Assembly (NCBI RefSeq): GCF_008360935.1
Contig: NZ_SRXO01000004.1
Location: forward strand, 62,001-126,000
DNA length: 64,000 nucleotides
Direction: 5' to 3'
DNA from: Siccirubricoccus phaeus
GTDB taxonomy: Bacteria > Pseudomonadota > Alphaproteobacteria > Acetobacterales > Acetobacteraceae
Every line of letters begins with the position of its first letter. Within the stretch, counting starts at the first letter, position 1. The translations under genes were made by a program, and so were the position numbers. This document shows, piece by piece, positions 50,186-58,681 of the stretch. The notes beneath the pieces are model-generated. The model was given only the letters and a program-made list of their open reading frames with translations. It had not been told where the DNA came from and searched no databases.

Positions 50186-52357
50186 ATGCGGATTGCCCCA
50201 GTGCCCGGCCCGGCCAGGCTGCTTCCTCTGTTCGCCACCGCCTTGGCCCTGGCCGCGCCTGCCGCCCGGGCCCAGACCGCCCAGCCCGACGCCGAAGGCG
50301 CCGTGCGCCTGCCGGAGCTTCGTGTCCTGGGCGTCCGGGAGACCGCCACCGGTCCCGTCCAGGGCATCTCCGCCGAGCGCAGCGCCAGCGGCACCAAGAC
50401 CGATACGCCGCTGATCCTGACGCCGCAGAACGTCACCGTCGTCACCCGCGAGCAGATGGATACGCAGAACGCCCGCAACCTGGGCGACGCGCTGCGCTAC
50501 ACCGCGAACGGCCAGGGCATCCTGTCCGATTTCCGTGGCGAGTACGGCACGGTGCGCGGCTTCACCCCGGACATCTACCTGGACGGGCTGCGCGTGCCCG
50601 TGCCGGTCGCGGCCCACAGCTTCCGCATCGAGCCCTGGGGCATGGAGCGGGTGGAGCTGCTGCGCGGCGCCAATTCCGGCCTCTACGGCCAGGGCAATCT
50701 CGGCGGCATCATCAACAGCATCAGCAAGGCGCCCTACATCGGCCAGCCGAACGAGGTGGCGATCCAGGGCGGCACCTTCGGCCGCATCCAGGGCATGTTC
50801 GATGTCGGCGGCACCGCCGGCCAGGGCGATACCCTGCTGTGGCGCCTCAACGGCCTGGTCCGCGATTCGGACACCTATGTGGATGCCGGCCGCGACAACC
50901 GCATCTACCTTGCCCCCTCGCTCACCTGGCGGCCGACCGGCGACACCACCATCACCCTGCTCGCCAGCTATATGCGCGACGATGCCGGCATCACCGGCCA
51001 GTGGCTGCCCGCCGCCGGCACGGTGCTGCCCAACCCCAACGGCACCATCCCGCGCGGCCGCGCGACGGGCGAGCCCGGCTGGGACCACTACCGCCGGACG
51101 CAATTCGGCATCGGCGCGCGCATCGAGCACCGGCTGAACGAGGATTGGACCCTGCGCTCCAATTTCCGCTACACCTACCAGGAGCTGGACTACCCCTCCA
51201 TCTATGCCAGCGGCTTCAGCCCGGCCGGCCAGCAGCGCACCCTTGCCCGCGTCGCCTCCTACCAGAACCCGACCTATCGCAGCTTCGCCATCGACAACCA
51301 GGTGCAGGGCAGGGTGGTCACCGGACCGCTGGAACACACCCTGCTGTTCGGCGTGGACTACCGCATGCTGAACGCGCATGCGCGCACCTATGCCGCGGCC
51401 GCCGCCCCGCTGGACGTCTTCACCCCGAATTACGGCTACAATCCCGGCGCCCTGCCCATCAACGCCTCCACCAACCAGACGCAGGTGCAGACCGGGCTCT
51501 ATCTGCAGGACCAGCTCCGGCTGGACCGCTGGTACCTGACGCTGACGGGGCGCCAGGATTTCGCCGATACCAGCACGCTCAACAACCGCACCGGCCGCGA
51601 TTCCAGCCAGCGCGACAGCCACTTCACCGGCCGCGCGGCGCTGCTCTACGCCTTCGATTCCGGCGTCTCGCCCTATTTCGCCTACGCCACCTCCTTCCTG
51701 CCGAATATCGGCACCATGTCGCCGGCCCGCGGCGGCGGCGCCTTCTCCCCCACCACCGGCGAGCAGTACGAGGCCGGCATCAAATACCAGCCGCCCGGCC
51801 AGTCCAGCCTCTACTCCGCCACCATCTTCCAGCTTACCCAGCAGAACGTCCTGACCCCGGATCCGAACAACATCACCTACTCCGTCCAGACCGGCGAGGT
51901 CCGGGTGCGCGGGCTGGAGCTGGAGGCGCGCCTTGCCCTCACGCCGCGGCTCAACCTCCTCGCCGCCTGGACGGCGCAGGACCCGGAGGTGATGAAGACC
52001 AACATCGCCAACAATCTCGGCATGCGCCCGGCCGCCATCCCTTCCCAGACCGGCGCGCTCTGGGTGGACTACACCTGGCCGGTGGCGGAGGAGCTGCTCA
52101 TCACCCTGGGCGGCGGCGTCCGCTACTACGGCAACTCCACCGGCAATGGCAGCCCGGGCCCCGGCTCCCCGCAATTCAACGTGCCCAGCTATACGCTGGT
52201 GGATGCGCTGGTGCGGGCGGATTGGCGGCAATGGCGGCTGGCGGTGAACGCCAACAATCTTGGCGATGAGAAATACGTCGCCGCCTGCTACACCCTCGCC
52301 TCCTGCAGCTATGGGGCGGGCCGCACCGTCTATGCGACGCTGAGCTACCGATGGTGA
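50186..52357 (+). CDS. TonB-dependent siderophore receptor 2
   Basis: 723-residue outer-membrane receptor and a tandem paralogue of receptor 1. Signal peptide to about residue 29 (LALAAPAARAQ), plug (TKTDTPLILTPQNVTVVTREQMD; VELLRGANSGLYGQGNLGGIINSISK), then a barrel ending YRW. An SxxxYLxxL-type loop and substrate remain unknown. The start ATG at 50186 has GGAAGAG upstream. It ends overlapping the DUF3649 gene (ATGGTGA), making it the head of a DUF3649-PepSY-DUF3325 run. Confidence 0.93.
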   Translation: MRIAPVPGPARLLPLFATALALAAPAARAQTAQPDAEGAVRLPELRVLGVRETATGPVQGISAERSASGTKTDTPLILTPQNVTVVTREQMDTQNARNLGDALRYTANGQGILSDFRGEYGTVRGFTPDIYLDGLRVPVPVAAHSFRIEPWGMERVELLRGANSGLYGQGNLGGIINSISKAPYIGQPNEVAIQGGTFGRIQGMFDVGGTAGQGDTLLWRLNGLVRDSDTYVDAGRDNRIYLAPSLTWRPTGDTTITLLASYMRDDAGITGQWLPAAGTVLPNPNGTIPRGRATGEPGWDHYRRTQFGIGARIEHRLNEDWTLRSNFRYTYQELDYPSIYASGFSPAGQQRTLARVASYQNPTYRSFAIDNQVQGRVVTGPLEHTLLFGVDYRMLNAHARTYAAAAAPLDVFTPNYGYNPGALPINASTNQTQVQTGLYLQDQLRLDRWYLTLTGRQDFADTSTLNNRTGRDSSQRDSHFTGRAALLYAFDSGVSPYFAYATSFLPNIGTMSPARGGGAFSPTTGEQYEAGIKYQPPGQSSLYSATIFQLTQQNVLTPDPNNITYSVQTGEVRVRGLELEARLALTPRLNLLAAWTAQDPEVMKTNIANNLGMRPAAIPSQTGALWVDYTWPVAEELLITLGGGVRYYGNSTGNGSPGPGSPQFNVPSYTLVDALVRADWRQWRLAVNANNLGDEKYVAACYTLASCSYGAGRTVYATLSYRW

Positions 52358-52659
52358 ACGCGCTGCAACGCGCCTGGCAGGGGTTCCGCGCCTGGCGCTG
52401 GCCGGGCGTCCTCTCCCGCACCCTGGCCGCGGTGGTGGGCGGCTATGCGGTCGGCGCGCTGGTCTCCGTCGCCTGCGCCCTGCTGCTGCCCATGCCGCGG
52501 GCGGAGGCGGTGCTCACCGGCATGATGCTGAGTTTCGCCGCCTATGCCGGCGCCGTGCTCTGGGCCTTCGCCGCGCGCAGCGCCTGGCGGGCCTGGGCCG
52601 GCATCCTGCTGCCGGCGCTGCTGCTGGCGGCGGCAAGCTGGGCAGGGAGGGTCACATGA
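52351..52659 (+). CDS. DUF3649 family inner-membrane protein
   Basis: 102 residues with about three membrane helices (LSRTLAAVVGGYAVGALVSVACALLLP, VLTGMMLSFAAYAGAVLWAFAA, WAGILLPALLLAAASWAG). DUF3649 proteins are found next to siderophore receptors and PepSY proteins. It overlaps the receptor 2 stop by seven bases and the next start by four, so it is translated as part of the operon. Role unknown, perhaps helping iron release or reduction. Confidence 0.82.
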   Translation: MVNALQRAWQGFRAWRWPGVLSRTLAAVVGGYAVGALVSVACALLLPMPRAEAVLTGMMLSFAAYAGAVLWAFAARSAWRAWAGILLPALLLAAASWAGRVT

Positions 52660-54212
52660 AGCAGGGCTTCCGCCAGTGCATGGCCTGGCTGCACACCTGG
52701 GCCGGGCTGATTCCGGGCTGGATCCTCTTTGCCGTCTTCCTCACCGGGACGGCTGCCTATTACCGCGGCGAGACCACTGCCTGGATGCGGCCGGAGCTGC
52801 GCACCGCCCTCCCGGCGCCGGACGCCGCGACGCTGGCGGTGCAGGAGCTGCAGCGGATTGCGCCCGACGGCCCCTGGTTCATCGGCCTGCCGACGGACTC
52901 CGACCCGCTGATCCGCGTCTTCTGGCGCTCCAGGGAGCAGCGTCGCTTCCGCGACGGCGTCATCGATCCCGTCAGCGGCCGGCTGGCGGAAGCCGGCGAG
53001 ACGCGCGGCGGCGAATTCTTCTACCGCTTCCATTTCGAGCTGCACATGCCGCCGATCTGGGGCCGCTGGGTCGTCGGCGCCTGCGCCATGGCGATGCTGG
53101 TGGCGATCCTCAGCGGGGTCATCACCCATCGCCGCATCTTCGCCGATTTCTTCACCTTCCGCCCCGGCAAGGCCGCCGGCCGCTCCTGGCTGGACGCGCA
53201 TAACGCGCTGGCCGTGCTGGCGCTGCCCTACCACCTGATGATCACCTATACCGGCCTCGTCACCCTGATGTTCATGTACATGCCCTGGGGCATCCAGGTG
53301 GCGTATCAGGGCAATTCCCAGGCCTATTTCGCCGATACGCTGGGCATTCCGCCGCCCGTCCGCCCGGCCGGCCAGGCGGCGCCGCTGACCGACATCGCCC
53401 CGCTGGTGGCGGAGGCGCTGCGGCGCTGGCCGGAGGCCGGGGTGCGGCGCATCTCCGTGCAGTCGCCGGGCGACGCCAATGCCCGCATCTCGCTCGGCCG
53501 TGGCGACGGGCCGGAGCTGCCGATCAAGCGGCAGGAGCTGGTCTTCTCCGGCACCACCGGCGAGCTGCGCGCGGCGACCGGCAACGAGGCGCCGGCGGTG
53601 CAGACCGCCGGGGCCATGTACCGCCTGCATTTCGCCCGGTTCGAGAGCCACCTCCTCCGCTTCCTCTTCTTCCTCTCCGGCCTGGCCGGCACCGCCATGG
53701 TCGGCACCGGCCTGGTGCTCTGGGCGGCGAAGCGGGTGCCGAAGAGGGCAGGCCAAGGGGCCGCCAGGCGCGGCTTCGGCCTGCGCCTGGTGGAGACGCT
53801 GAATCTCGGCACCGTCTTCGGCCTGCCCGTTGCCATGCTCGGCTTCTTCTGGGCCGACCGGCTGCTGCCGCGGGTGATGGAGGCGCGGTCGGACTGGGAG
53901 ATCCGGATCTTCTTCGGCCTCTGGCTGCTCGCCTACCTGCATGCGGCGCTGCGCCCCGGACGGCGCGGCTGGGCGGAACAGGCGGGATTCGCCGCGCTGC
54001 TCGGCCTCGGCCTGCCGCTGCTGACCGCGCTGACGACGCGGTATCATCTGGGCGTCACCCTGCCGGCCGGGGATTGGCTGATGGCCGGGATGGATCTCGG
54101 CTTCCTCGGCTTCGGCCTGGCCTTCGCCCTGGCGGCGCGCAAGCTGTGGCGGGAGTCGCGCCGGGCGGCGGCAGCAGCGCCGCTCGGCCGGCTGCGGGCG
54201 GAGGGCGCGTGA
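52656..54212 (+). CDS. PepSY-associated TM protein (putative siderophore-iron reductase)
   Basis: 518-residue membrane protein. N-terminal CMAWLHTWAGLIPGWILFAVFLTGTAAYY, then LHMPPIWGRWVVGACAMAMLVAILSGVITHRRIFADFFTFRPGK is the PepSY_TM motif with paired histidines; a central periplasmic stretch (about 215-325) and several C-terminal helices follow. Such proteins sit in siderophore operons and are thought to reduce ferric-siderophore. Position after receptor 2 and DUF3649 agrees. Conserved His residues (LHTW, FHFELHMP, AHNALAV, HLMITYTG, LHFARFESH) could bind heme. Confidence 0.9.
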   Translation: MKQGFRQCMAWLHTWAGLIPGWILFAVFLTGTAAYYRGETTAWMRPELRTALPAPDAATLAVQELQRIAPDGPWFIGLPTDSDPLIRVFWRSREQRRFRDGVIDPVSGRLAEAGETRGGEFFYRFHFELHMPPIWGRWVVGACAMAMLVAILSGVITHRRIFADFFTFRPGKAAGRSWLDAHNALAVLALPYHLMITYTGLVTLMFMYMPWGIQVAYQGNSQAYFADTLGIPPPVRPAGQAAPLTDIAPLVAEALRRWPEAGVRRISVQSPGDANARISLGRGDGPELPIKRQELVFSGTTGELRAATGNEAPAVQTAGAMYRLHFARFESHLLRFLFFLSGLAGTAMVGTGLVLWAAKRVPKRAGQGAARRGFGLRLVETLNLGTVFGLPVAMLGFFWADRLLPRVMEARSDWEIRIFFGLWLLAYLHAALRPGRRGWAEQAGFAALLGLGLPLLTALTTRYHLGVTLPAGDWLMAGMDLGFLGFGLAFALAARKLWRESRRAAAAAPLGRLRAEGA

Positions 54213-54541
54213 TGGCGGTGCTCGCCCTCGGCCTCGCCTATCCCGGCTTCCTGCTGCTCTCGCTCGCCATGGACCGGCACCACCGGGAGCTGCTGGGCGG
54301 CGCGCCGCCCCGGCCGCGGCGCCTGGCCCTGCGGCTGACGGGGGCGGCGCTGCTCGGCCTCTCCACCCTGCCCTGCTTCGCCCTCTGGGGCTGGTCCATC
54401 GGGCCGGTCGCCTGGTGCGGCGTGCTGACGGTCGCTGCCCTCGGCCTGGTGGCGCTGCTGGCCTTCGCGCCGCGCGCCGCCGTGCTGCTGGCCCCGCTGC
54501 TGCCGGTCTTGGGGCTCTCCGCCTGGATCGGCTTGGAATGA
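54212..54541 (+). CDS. DUF3325 family membrane protein
   Basis: 109 residues with three to four helices (LALGLAYPGFLLLSLAM, LTGAALLGLSTLPCFALWGWSIG, WCGVLTVAALGLVALLAFA, PLLPVLGLSAWIG). The DRHHRELLG loop after the first helix is typical of DUF3325. The ATG overlaps the PepSY stop (TGATG). Family members occur in iron-uptake operons after PepSY genes. Function unknown. Confidence 0.82.
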   Translation: MAVLALGLAYPGFLLLSLAMDRHHRELLGGAPPRPRRLALRLTGAALLGLSTLPCFALWGWSIGPVAWCGVLTVAALGLVALLAFAPRAAVLLAPLLPVLGLSAWIGLE

Positions 54542-54555
54542 GGAAAGGAACGCCA

Positions 54556-55218
54556 ATGATGATGCGATGGATGCCCCTTGCCGCCCTGCTGGCCGTCTCC
54601 GGCCCCGCCATGGCGCACCAGATCTGGCTGGAGCGGGAGGGCCAGACCGCCCGCGCCTATTTCGGCGAGCCGGTGGAGAATGTGCGGGAGAAGACGGGCG
54701 GGCTGCTGGACCGCATTCCCGGCCCACGCGCCTTCGCCGCCGACCCCGCCGCGCCGCTGCCGCTGACCCGCGCGGCGGACCATTTCAGTGCCACGCTGCC
54801 CGCCGGCACCGGCGATGTCCGGCTGGCGGAGGAGGGGCTGCCGCCCTTCGGCCGGGAGGAGAAGACCAAGACCGTCATGCTGGCGCGGGAGGGCCGCAGC
54901 GAGACCCGCCACGCGCTGGACCTGGAGCTGGTGCCGGTGGCGCCGGGCGGGAATGAGTTCACCGTCCTGCTGCGCGGCCAGCCCCTGGCGCGGGCGGAGG
55001 TGACGCTGGTGGCCCCACCGCGCTGGGAGCGGAAGCTGCGCAGCAATGCCGAGGGAAGGGTGCAATTCGAGACGCCCTGGGCCGGGCGCTACGTGGCGGA
55101 GGTGATCCACACCGAGGCGACGCCAGGCGGCAGCGGCGACGGCGCCTATGCGCGGCTGCGCTACGTCTCGACGCTGTCCTTCGTGGCGGAGGGGGGGATT
55201 CCCTGGACGGAGAGGTGA
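54556..55218 (+). CDS. DUF4198-type periplasmic protein
   Basis: 220 residues: signal peptide (MMMRWMPLAALLAVSGPAMA), mature protein starting HQIWLEREG, the usual DUF4198 N-terminus (His-first, possibly metal-binding as in NikM-like proteins). Beta-rich, with LDLELVPVAPGGNEFTVLLRGQPLARAEVTL. It ends the iron-uptake operon and may bind a metal or siderophore. AGGAAAGG lies before the ATG at 54556; another ATG at 54539 overlaps the preceding stop. Confidence 0.82.
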   Translation: MMMRWMPLAALLAVSGPAMAHQIWLEREGQTARAYFGEPVENVREKTGGLLDRIPGPRAFAADPAAPLPLTRAADHFSATLPAGTGDVRLAEEGLPPFGREEKTKTVMLAREGRSETRHALDLELVPVAPGGNEFTVLLRGQPLARAEVTLVAPPRWERKLRSNAEGRVQFETPWAGRYVAEVIHTEATPGGSGDGAYARLRYVSTLSFVAEGGIPWTER

Positions 55219-55244
55219 GGGCGGGGGCCTTGCCCCGTAGGCGC

Positions 55245-55349
55245 TAGAGCGTGATCGGTTGAGGTCAAATCGACCGAAACCGTGAGTCACGCGACCGAAC
55301 AAAGAGCTAGAGCGGGGCGGGTGAGCGCAGCTCAACCGATCCCGCTCTA
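55245..55349. repeat. Palindromic TA-bounded element A4
   Basis: 105-bp family A copy, intact at both ends (TAGAGCGTGATCGG...CCGATCCCGCTCTA), 26 bp after the DUF4198 stop. It is almost identical to A5 (58682). Its last TA is shared with element B3. Confidence 0.88.
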
Positions 55350-55398
55350 GAGCAGATCGCCGGAGGGCGGCATCGTCCGGAGGCGTGAATCTGCTCTA
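55348..55398. repeat. Palindromic TA-bounded element B3
   Basis: 51-bp stand-alone B hairpin (TAGAGCAGATC...GAATCTGCTCTA), joined to A4 through one TA and not followed by the C hairpin. So the B unit can exist alone. Confidence 0.85.
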
Positions 55399-55409
55399 CC
55401 CTTGGGAAA

Positions 55410-55453
55410 TTCCGAAGAAAAACAAACAGGAAGATCGGGGGCGCTGCCCCCGA
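55410..55453 (-). terminator. Probable terminator of the 2OG-oxygenase gene
   Basis: On the minus strand a stem TCGGGGGC-AGC-GCCCCCGA is followed by TCTTCCTGTTTGTTTTTC. It lies 75 bp after the oxygenase stop codon and also faces the DUF4198 operon's end. It is part of a family E block. Confidence 0.6.
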
Positions 55454-55580
55454 ACTCCCGCCCGGGACTGGACCAGTCCCCGGACCCCGGTATGAGTTTT
55501 CCGACCCGACGGGCTGAACCAGCCGACTCACGCCGGGGTCCGGGGAGGGGTCCCCTCCCCAGCGGGGGTTGGCGGCACTG
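55454..55580. repeat. Family E GC-rich hairpin block, overlapping a gene end
   Basis: Contains GGGACTGGACCAGTCCCCGG, GGGCTGAACCAGCCGACTC, GGGGTCCGGGGAGGGGTCCCC and a GGCGGCACTGCCGCC palindrome. It extends into the last 25 or so codons of the oxygenase gene, which encode the Pro/Ala/Gly-rich tail. Confidence 0.55.
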
Positions 55581-56697
55581 CCGCCAACGGGCGAGCCCCT
55601 GGCGGAGGCATGGCGGCGAAGCCCCCATTTCCCGTCGCCAAGGTCTTCCGCCCTTCCTCCCGCAGCCTCACCGCCGCCTCGTCGTACAGGAAGGGCAGCG
55701 TCGCGTAGCGCAGGCCGCGCGTCACCGGCCGCGCCTCATGCAGCAGGGAGCAGGAGAAGACGCAGGCCCCGCCCAGCGGCGGCCGGTAGCGCCGCGGGCC
55801 GAATTCCGGGAACCACAGCTCCCCACCCTCGAATTCGTCATTCAGGTTGATCGTCACCGCGAAGCGCCGATGCGCCGTGCCCGGGGTGGTGTTGTCCCGG
55901 TGGGCGCGGAAATGCCCGCCCTCGGCGCCGTCGTAGCAGGCGACGATGTAGCGCTCGATCCGCGTCGCGGTGAAGTGGAAGGCCTTGCGCAGCTCCGGCG
56001 CCAGGCGGCGCGCCAGCCTTTCCCGCAGCCCTTCCTGCAGCGCCGGGTCGGTGATCTGGCAATCCCGCCGCCGCTTGGTGGCGGGGTCATAGGTGCCGAC
56101 CGTCCGACCCTCCCGCTCCACCATGAAGCCGCTCTCCTCGCCGCCCTGCGCCTGGTACCAGGCGATCAGGCGGGCGCAGAATTCCGGCTCCAGCACCCGG
56201 GGCAGCAGCAGCACGGGGGCGGGGCATTCCTGGCCGGTATGCAGCTCGGGCGGCGGCAGGCGGCGCAGCAGGTCCAGCAGCGCCGGCAATTGCGCCGCCG
56301 GGGCGGCGGCGATGAGGCGCAGCAGCGGGTCCAGCAGCAGCACCGTCGGGCCGAAGCGAAGGCCGCCGGCGCCGGGCGTCGGCCGGGCCACGCCGTAGAG
56401 GCGGCTGACCGCCAGGTCCCGGTCCTGCAGCACGCGCAGCCCGGGCAGGCGGTCCGTCACCGTCTCGGCCGGGTCGATGCTGAGGAGGAAGGCGGTGGCC
56501 TTGCGGTCATCCAGCAGCCCTTCCGCCTGCGCCGCCAGCAGGGCGGCGGCGCCCGGGCTGCCGGCCGGGCCGAGAAAGGCCAGCAGCACGTAGCGCCCTG
56601 CCGCGCTGGCGAAATTGTAGCGCGGATTGGCCGCCGAGGGGGCGAAGAACCAGGGGGCGGGGTCGCCGGGCGTCAGCCGGCGCGGGAGAGACGACAT
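55528..56697 (-). CDS. Peroxiredoxin-like domain fused to 2OG-Fe(II) oxygenase
   Basis: 389 residues. Residues 1-150 follow a peroxiredoxin/redoxin layout (LTPGDPAPWFFAPSA, GRYVLLAFLGPAGSPGAAAL, TAFLLSIDPAET, FGPTVLLLDP), but the usual catalytic Cys is absent where GPAGSPG lies. Residues 190-345 are a prolyl-hydroxylase-like domain with iron ligands in FRAHRDN (H-x-D) and LLHEARPV (His), and a 2OG-binding Arg near GLRYATLPF. The tail (about 360-389) is Pro/Gly-rich and encoded by a repeat block. The target of hydroxylation is unknown. Start at ATG 56697; gene ends in convergence with the iron operon. Confidence 0.82.
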   Translation of the reverse strand: MSSLPRRLTPGDPAPWFFAPSAANPRYNFASAAGRYVLLAFLGPAGSPGAAALLAAQAEGLLDDRKATAFLLSIDPAETVTDRLPGLRVLQDRDLAVSRLYGVARPTPGAGGLRFGPTVLLLDPLLRLIAAAPAAQLPALLDLLRRLPPPELHTGQECPAPVLLLPRVLEPEFCARLIAWYQAQGGEESGFMVEREGRTVGTYDPATKRRRDCQITDPALQEGLRERLARRLAPELRKAFHFTATRIERYIVACYDGAEGGHFRAHRDNTTPGTAHRRFAVTINLNDEFEGGELWFPEFGPRRYRPPLGGACVFSCSLLHEARPVTRGLRYATLPFLYDEAAVRLREEGRKTLATGNGGFAAMPPPGARPLAAVPPTPAGEGTPPRTPA

Positions 56698-56740
56698 GGG
56701 CAACCTGCGAGGACCTCGCAGCTTCCCTAGAGCCCCTTCC

Positions 56741-58105
56741 TTACCCGGCGTGTGGCGCGGACCATACGGCTTGGCGAACTGACACGGCCGTGATCAGCCC
56801 ATAGGCGGAGATGCCGAGGGCCACGGCGATGAACTGTCCCTCCAGCCCCCAGCCCAGCCCTTCCGAGAGCAGCCAGCCGCCGCCCACCGCGATGCCGATG
56901 CGGGAACAGGCGGCGATGGCCGGCCAGCGCATCCGCCCCGCCCCCATGGAGGCGAAATAGAGCGCCATGCCGACGCCGAAGCCGGGCAGGGCCGGGCCGA
57001 TCAGCCCGATGGCCGCGGCGGCGATGGCGGCGACCGCCGGGTCGCTGGCGAAGAAGCGCGCGGTGGGGCCGGGCAGCAGGGAAACGAACAGCCCGACCGA
57101 GGCGGTGACGGCGAAGGCGAGCAGCCCGCCGGTCCAGGCGATGCGCCGCGCCTCCGCCCAGGCCCCGGCGCCGACGGCGCGGCCGACCAGCGCCGTCAGC
57201 GCCGAGCCGACCCCGAAGGCGAGCGGCACCATGAGGAATTCCAGCCGCGCGGAGACGCCATAGGCGGCGACGGCCGCGGCGCCGTGCCGGGCGATGGCGG
57301 CAGTGACCAGGATGGTGGTCAGGTTGGCGATGCAGGCCATGGTGCAGGCCACCAGCCCGACGGCCAGGATGCGCCTGAACAGCGCCGCCTGCAGCCCGAC
57401 CCGGAGGGTGGGCACGAAGCCCGCCCCGCCGCGCAGCACCACCGCCGCCATGCCGATTGCGGCGAGCGCCATCATCACCGCGAAGGCGATGCCGGCGCCG
57501 GGCAGGCCAAGCCCCGCCTTCTCCATCAGCGCCCAGGCGAGCGGCGGGTAGCCGAGCCAGGCGAGGATGAGGACGCGGGAGGCCAGCGCATGCCGGCCCC
57601 CGCCGCGCAGCACGGAGGCGAGGGTATTGGCCAGCCAGGCCGGCACCGCGCCTGCGCCGAACAGCCAGGCGCAATAGCCGGCGGCCGCGTCCGCCGCTTC
57701 CGGCCCGCCGATCCAGCCGAGGATGGTGCGGGGGAAGCCGGCCAGGGCCACGGCGAAGACCAGGGCGAAGCCCAGCGCGATGACGACGGCATGCAGCACC
57801 AGGGCGGAGGCTTCCTCGCGCTTCCCGGCCCCCAGCGCCCGGGCGATGGCGGAGACCACGCCGCCGCCCATGGCGCCGGCCGACATCTGCTGCAGCAGCA
57901 GGGCGAAGGGCAGCACCACCGCCCAGCCGGCCAGCGCGGCCGTGCCCTGGCGGGCGGCCAGCACCGGCTCCACGAGCTGGCAGAGGGATTGCAGCACGGC
58001 GACCAGGGTGGTGGGGGCGGCCAGCGCCAGCACCCGGCGCAGCAGCTCCCCCCAGGGCGCCCGGACCTGCGAGGCGATGCGCGGCGCGGCGAGGCTATCG
58101 GCCAT
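56741..58105 (-). CDS. MATE family efflux transporter
   Basis: 454-residue polytopic membrane protein, about 12 helices, with the two-fold MATE layout: LALAAPTTLVAVLQSLCQLVEPVLAARQGTAALAGWAVVLPFALLLQQMSAGAMGGGV at the start, and RRILAVGLVACTMACIANLTTILVTAAIARHG beginning the second half. It exports cationic drugs or metabolites using H+ or Na+. The HxlR regulator gene overlaps its start by 11 bases, so the regulator probably controls it. Confidence 0.9.
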   Translation of the reverse strand: MADSLAAPRIASQVRAPWGELLRRVLALAAPTTLVAVLQSLCQLVEPVLAARQGTAALAGWAVVLPFALLLQQMSAGAMGGGVVSAIARALGAGKREEASALVLHAVVIALGFALVFAVALAGFPRTILGWIGGPEAADAAAGYCAWLFGAGAVPAWLANTLASVLRGGGRHALASRVLILAWLGYPPLAWALMEKAGLGLPGAGIAFAVMMALAAIGMAAVVLRGGAGFVPTLRVGLQAALFRRILAVGLVACTMACIANLTTILVTAAIARHGAAAVAAYGVSARLEFLMVPLAFGVGSALTALVGRAVGAGAWAEARRIAWTGGLLAFAVTASVGLFVSLLPGPTARFFASDPAVAAIAAAAIGLIGPALPGFGVGMALYFASMGAGRMRWPAIAACSRIGIAVGGGWLLSEGLGWGLEGQFIAVALGISAYGLITAVSVRQAVWSAPHAG

Positions 58106-58601
58106 CTGGCGGGGTCTCCCCGAAACGGGCGCGGGTGGCGCGGCCGGCGCCGGGGCCGGGCAGCACGCGGATATCCTCCGGCCACAGGCGGGTGCCGGCG
58201 GAAGAGAGGACGGGCGGGGCGACGATCGGGCGGCCGGTGGCGGCTTCTTCCAGCACCACCGGCGGGCCCTCCGGCCCGGTCATCCAGCGATCCGCCCAGG
58301 CCTTCAGGGCGAGATAGGCCGGGAAGAAATCGCGGCCCTTCTCGGTCAGCCGGTATGCGTGCCGGGCGCCGGGGCCCCCCGAGGCGGAAATGGGGGTCTT
58401 CGCCAGCAGCCCGTGTTCCGTGAGCTGGCGCAGCCGGGCGGAGAGGATGTTGGGGGCGATGCCGAGATTGCGCTCGAATTCGTCGAAGCGGGTGGTGCCG
58501 TAGAAGGCCTCGCGCAGGACCAGCATGGCCCAGCGTTCGCCCAGCACGGCCATGGAGCGGGCGACGGGGCAGCGCATGCGGGAGAAATCGATGCGGCTCA
58601 T
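58095..58601 (-). CDS. HxlR family transcriptional regulator
   Basis: 168-residue regulator with an HxlR-type winged helix: MRCPVARSMAVLGERWAMLVLREAFYGTTRFDEFERNLGIAPNILSARLRQLTEHGLL (about 9-66), with a cysteine at 11 that could sense redox or electrophiles, and a C-terminal extension (about 105-168) beyond the usual 110-120 residues. It overlaps the MATE gene start by 11 bases, implying one operon. Two tandem palindromes lie 17-55 bp upstream and are the likely operators. Starts at ATG 58601 with GGAGGACG upstream. Confidence 0.88.
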   Translation of the reverse strand: MSRIDFSRMRCPVARSMAVLGERWAMLVLREAFYGTTRFDEFERNLGIAPNILSARLRQLTEHGLLAKTPISASGGPGARHAYRLTEKGRDFFPAYLALKAWADRWMTGPEGPPVVLEEAATGRPIVAPPVLSSAGTRLWPEDIRVLPGPGAGRATRARFGETPPDGR

Positions 58602-58617
58602 GCGTCCTCCCGGCTGG

Positions 58618-58656
58618 CTTGCGTGATGCAAGCATTTTTGCTTGCGTGTTGCAAGC
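58618..58656. promoter_or_regulatory. Twin palindromic operators upstream of the HxlR gene
   Basis: CTTGCGTGATGCAAGC (58618-58633) and CTTGCGTGTTGCAAGC (58641-58656) are 15/16 identical, each an inverted repeat of CTTGC/GCAAG, and start 23 bp apart, about two helical turns. They lie just upstream of the regulator start. HxlR proteins bind as dimers to such sites, so autoregulation of the MATE operon is likely. Confidence 0.7.
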
Positions 58657-58681
58657 TGAGTTGGAAGCGCCGAGGTTGGCC

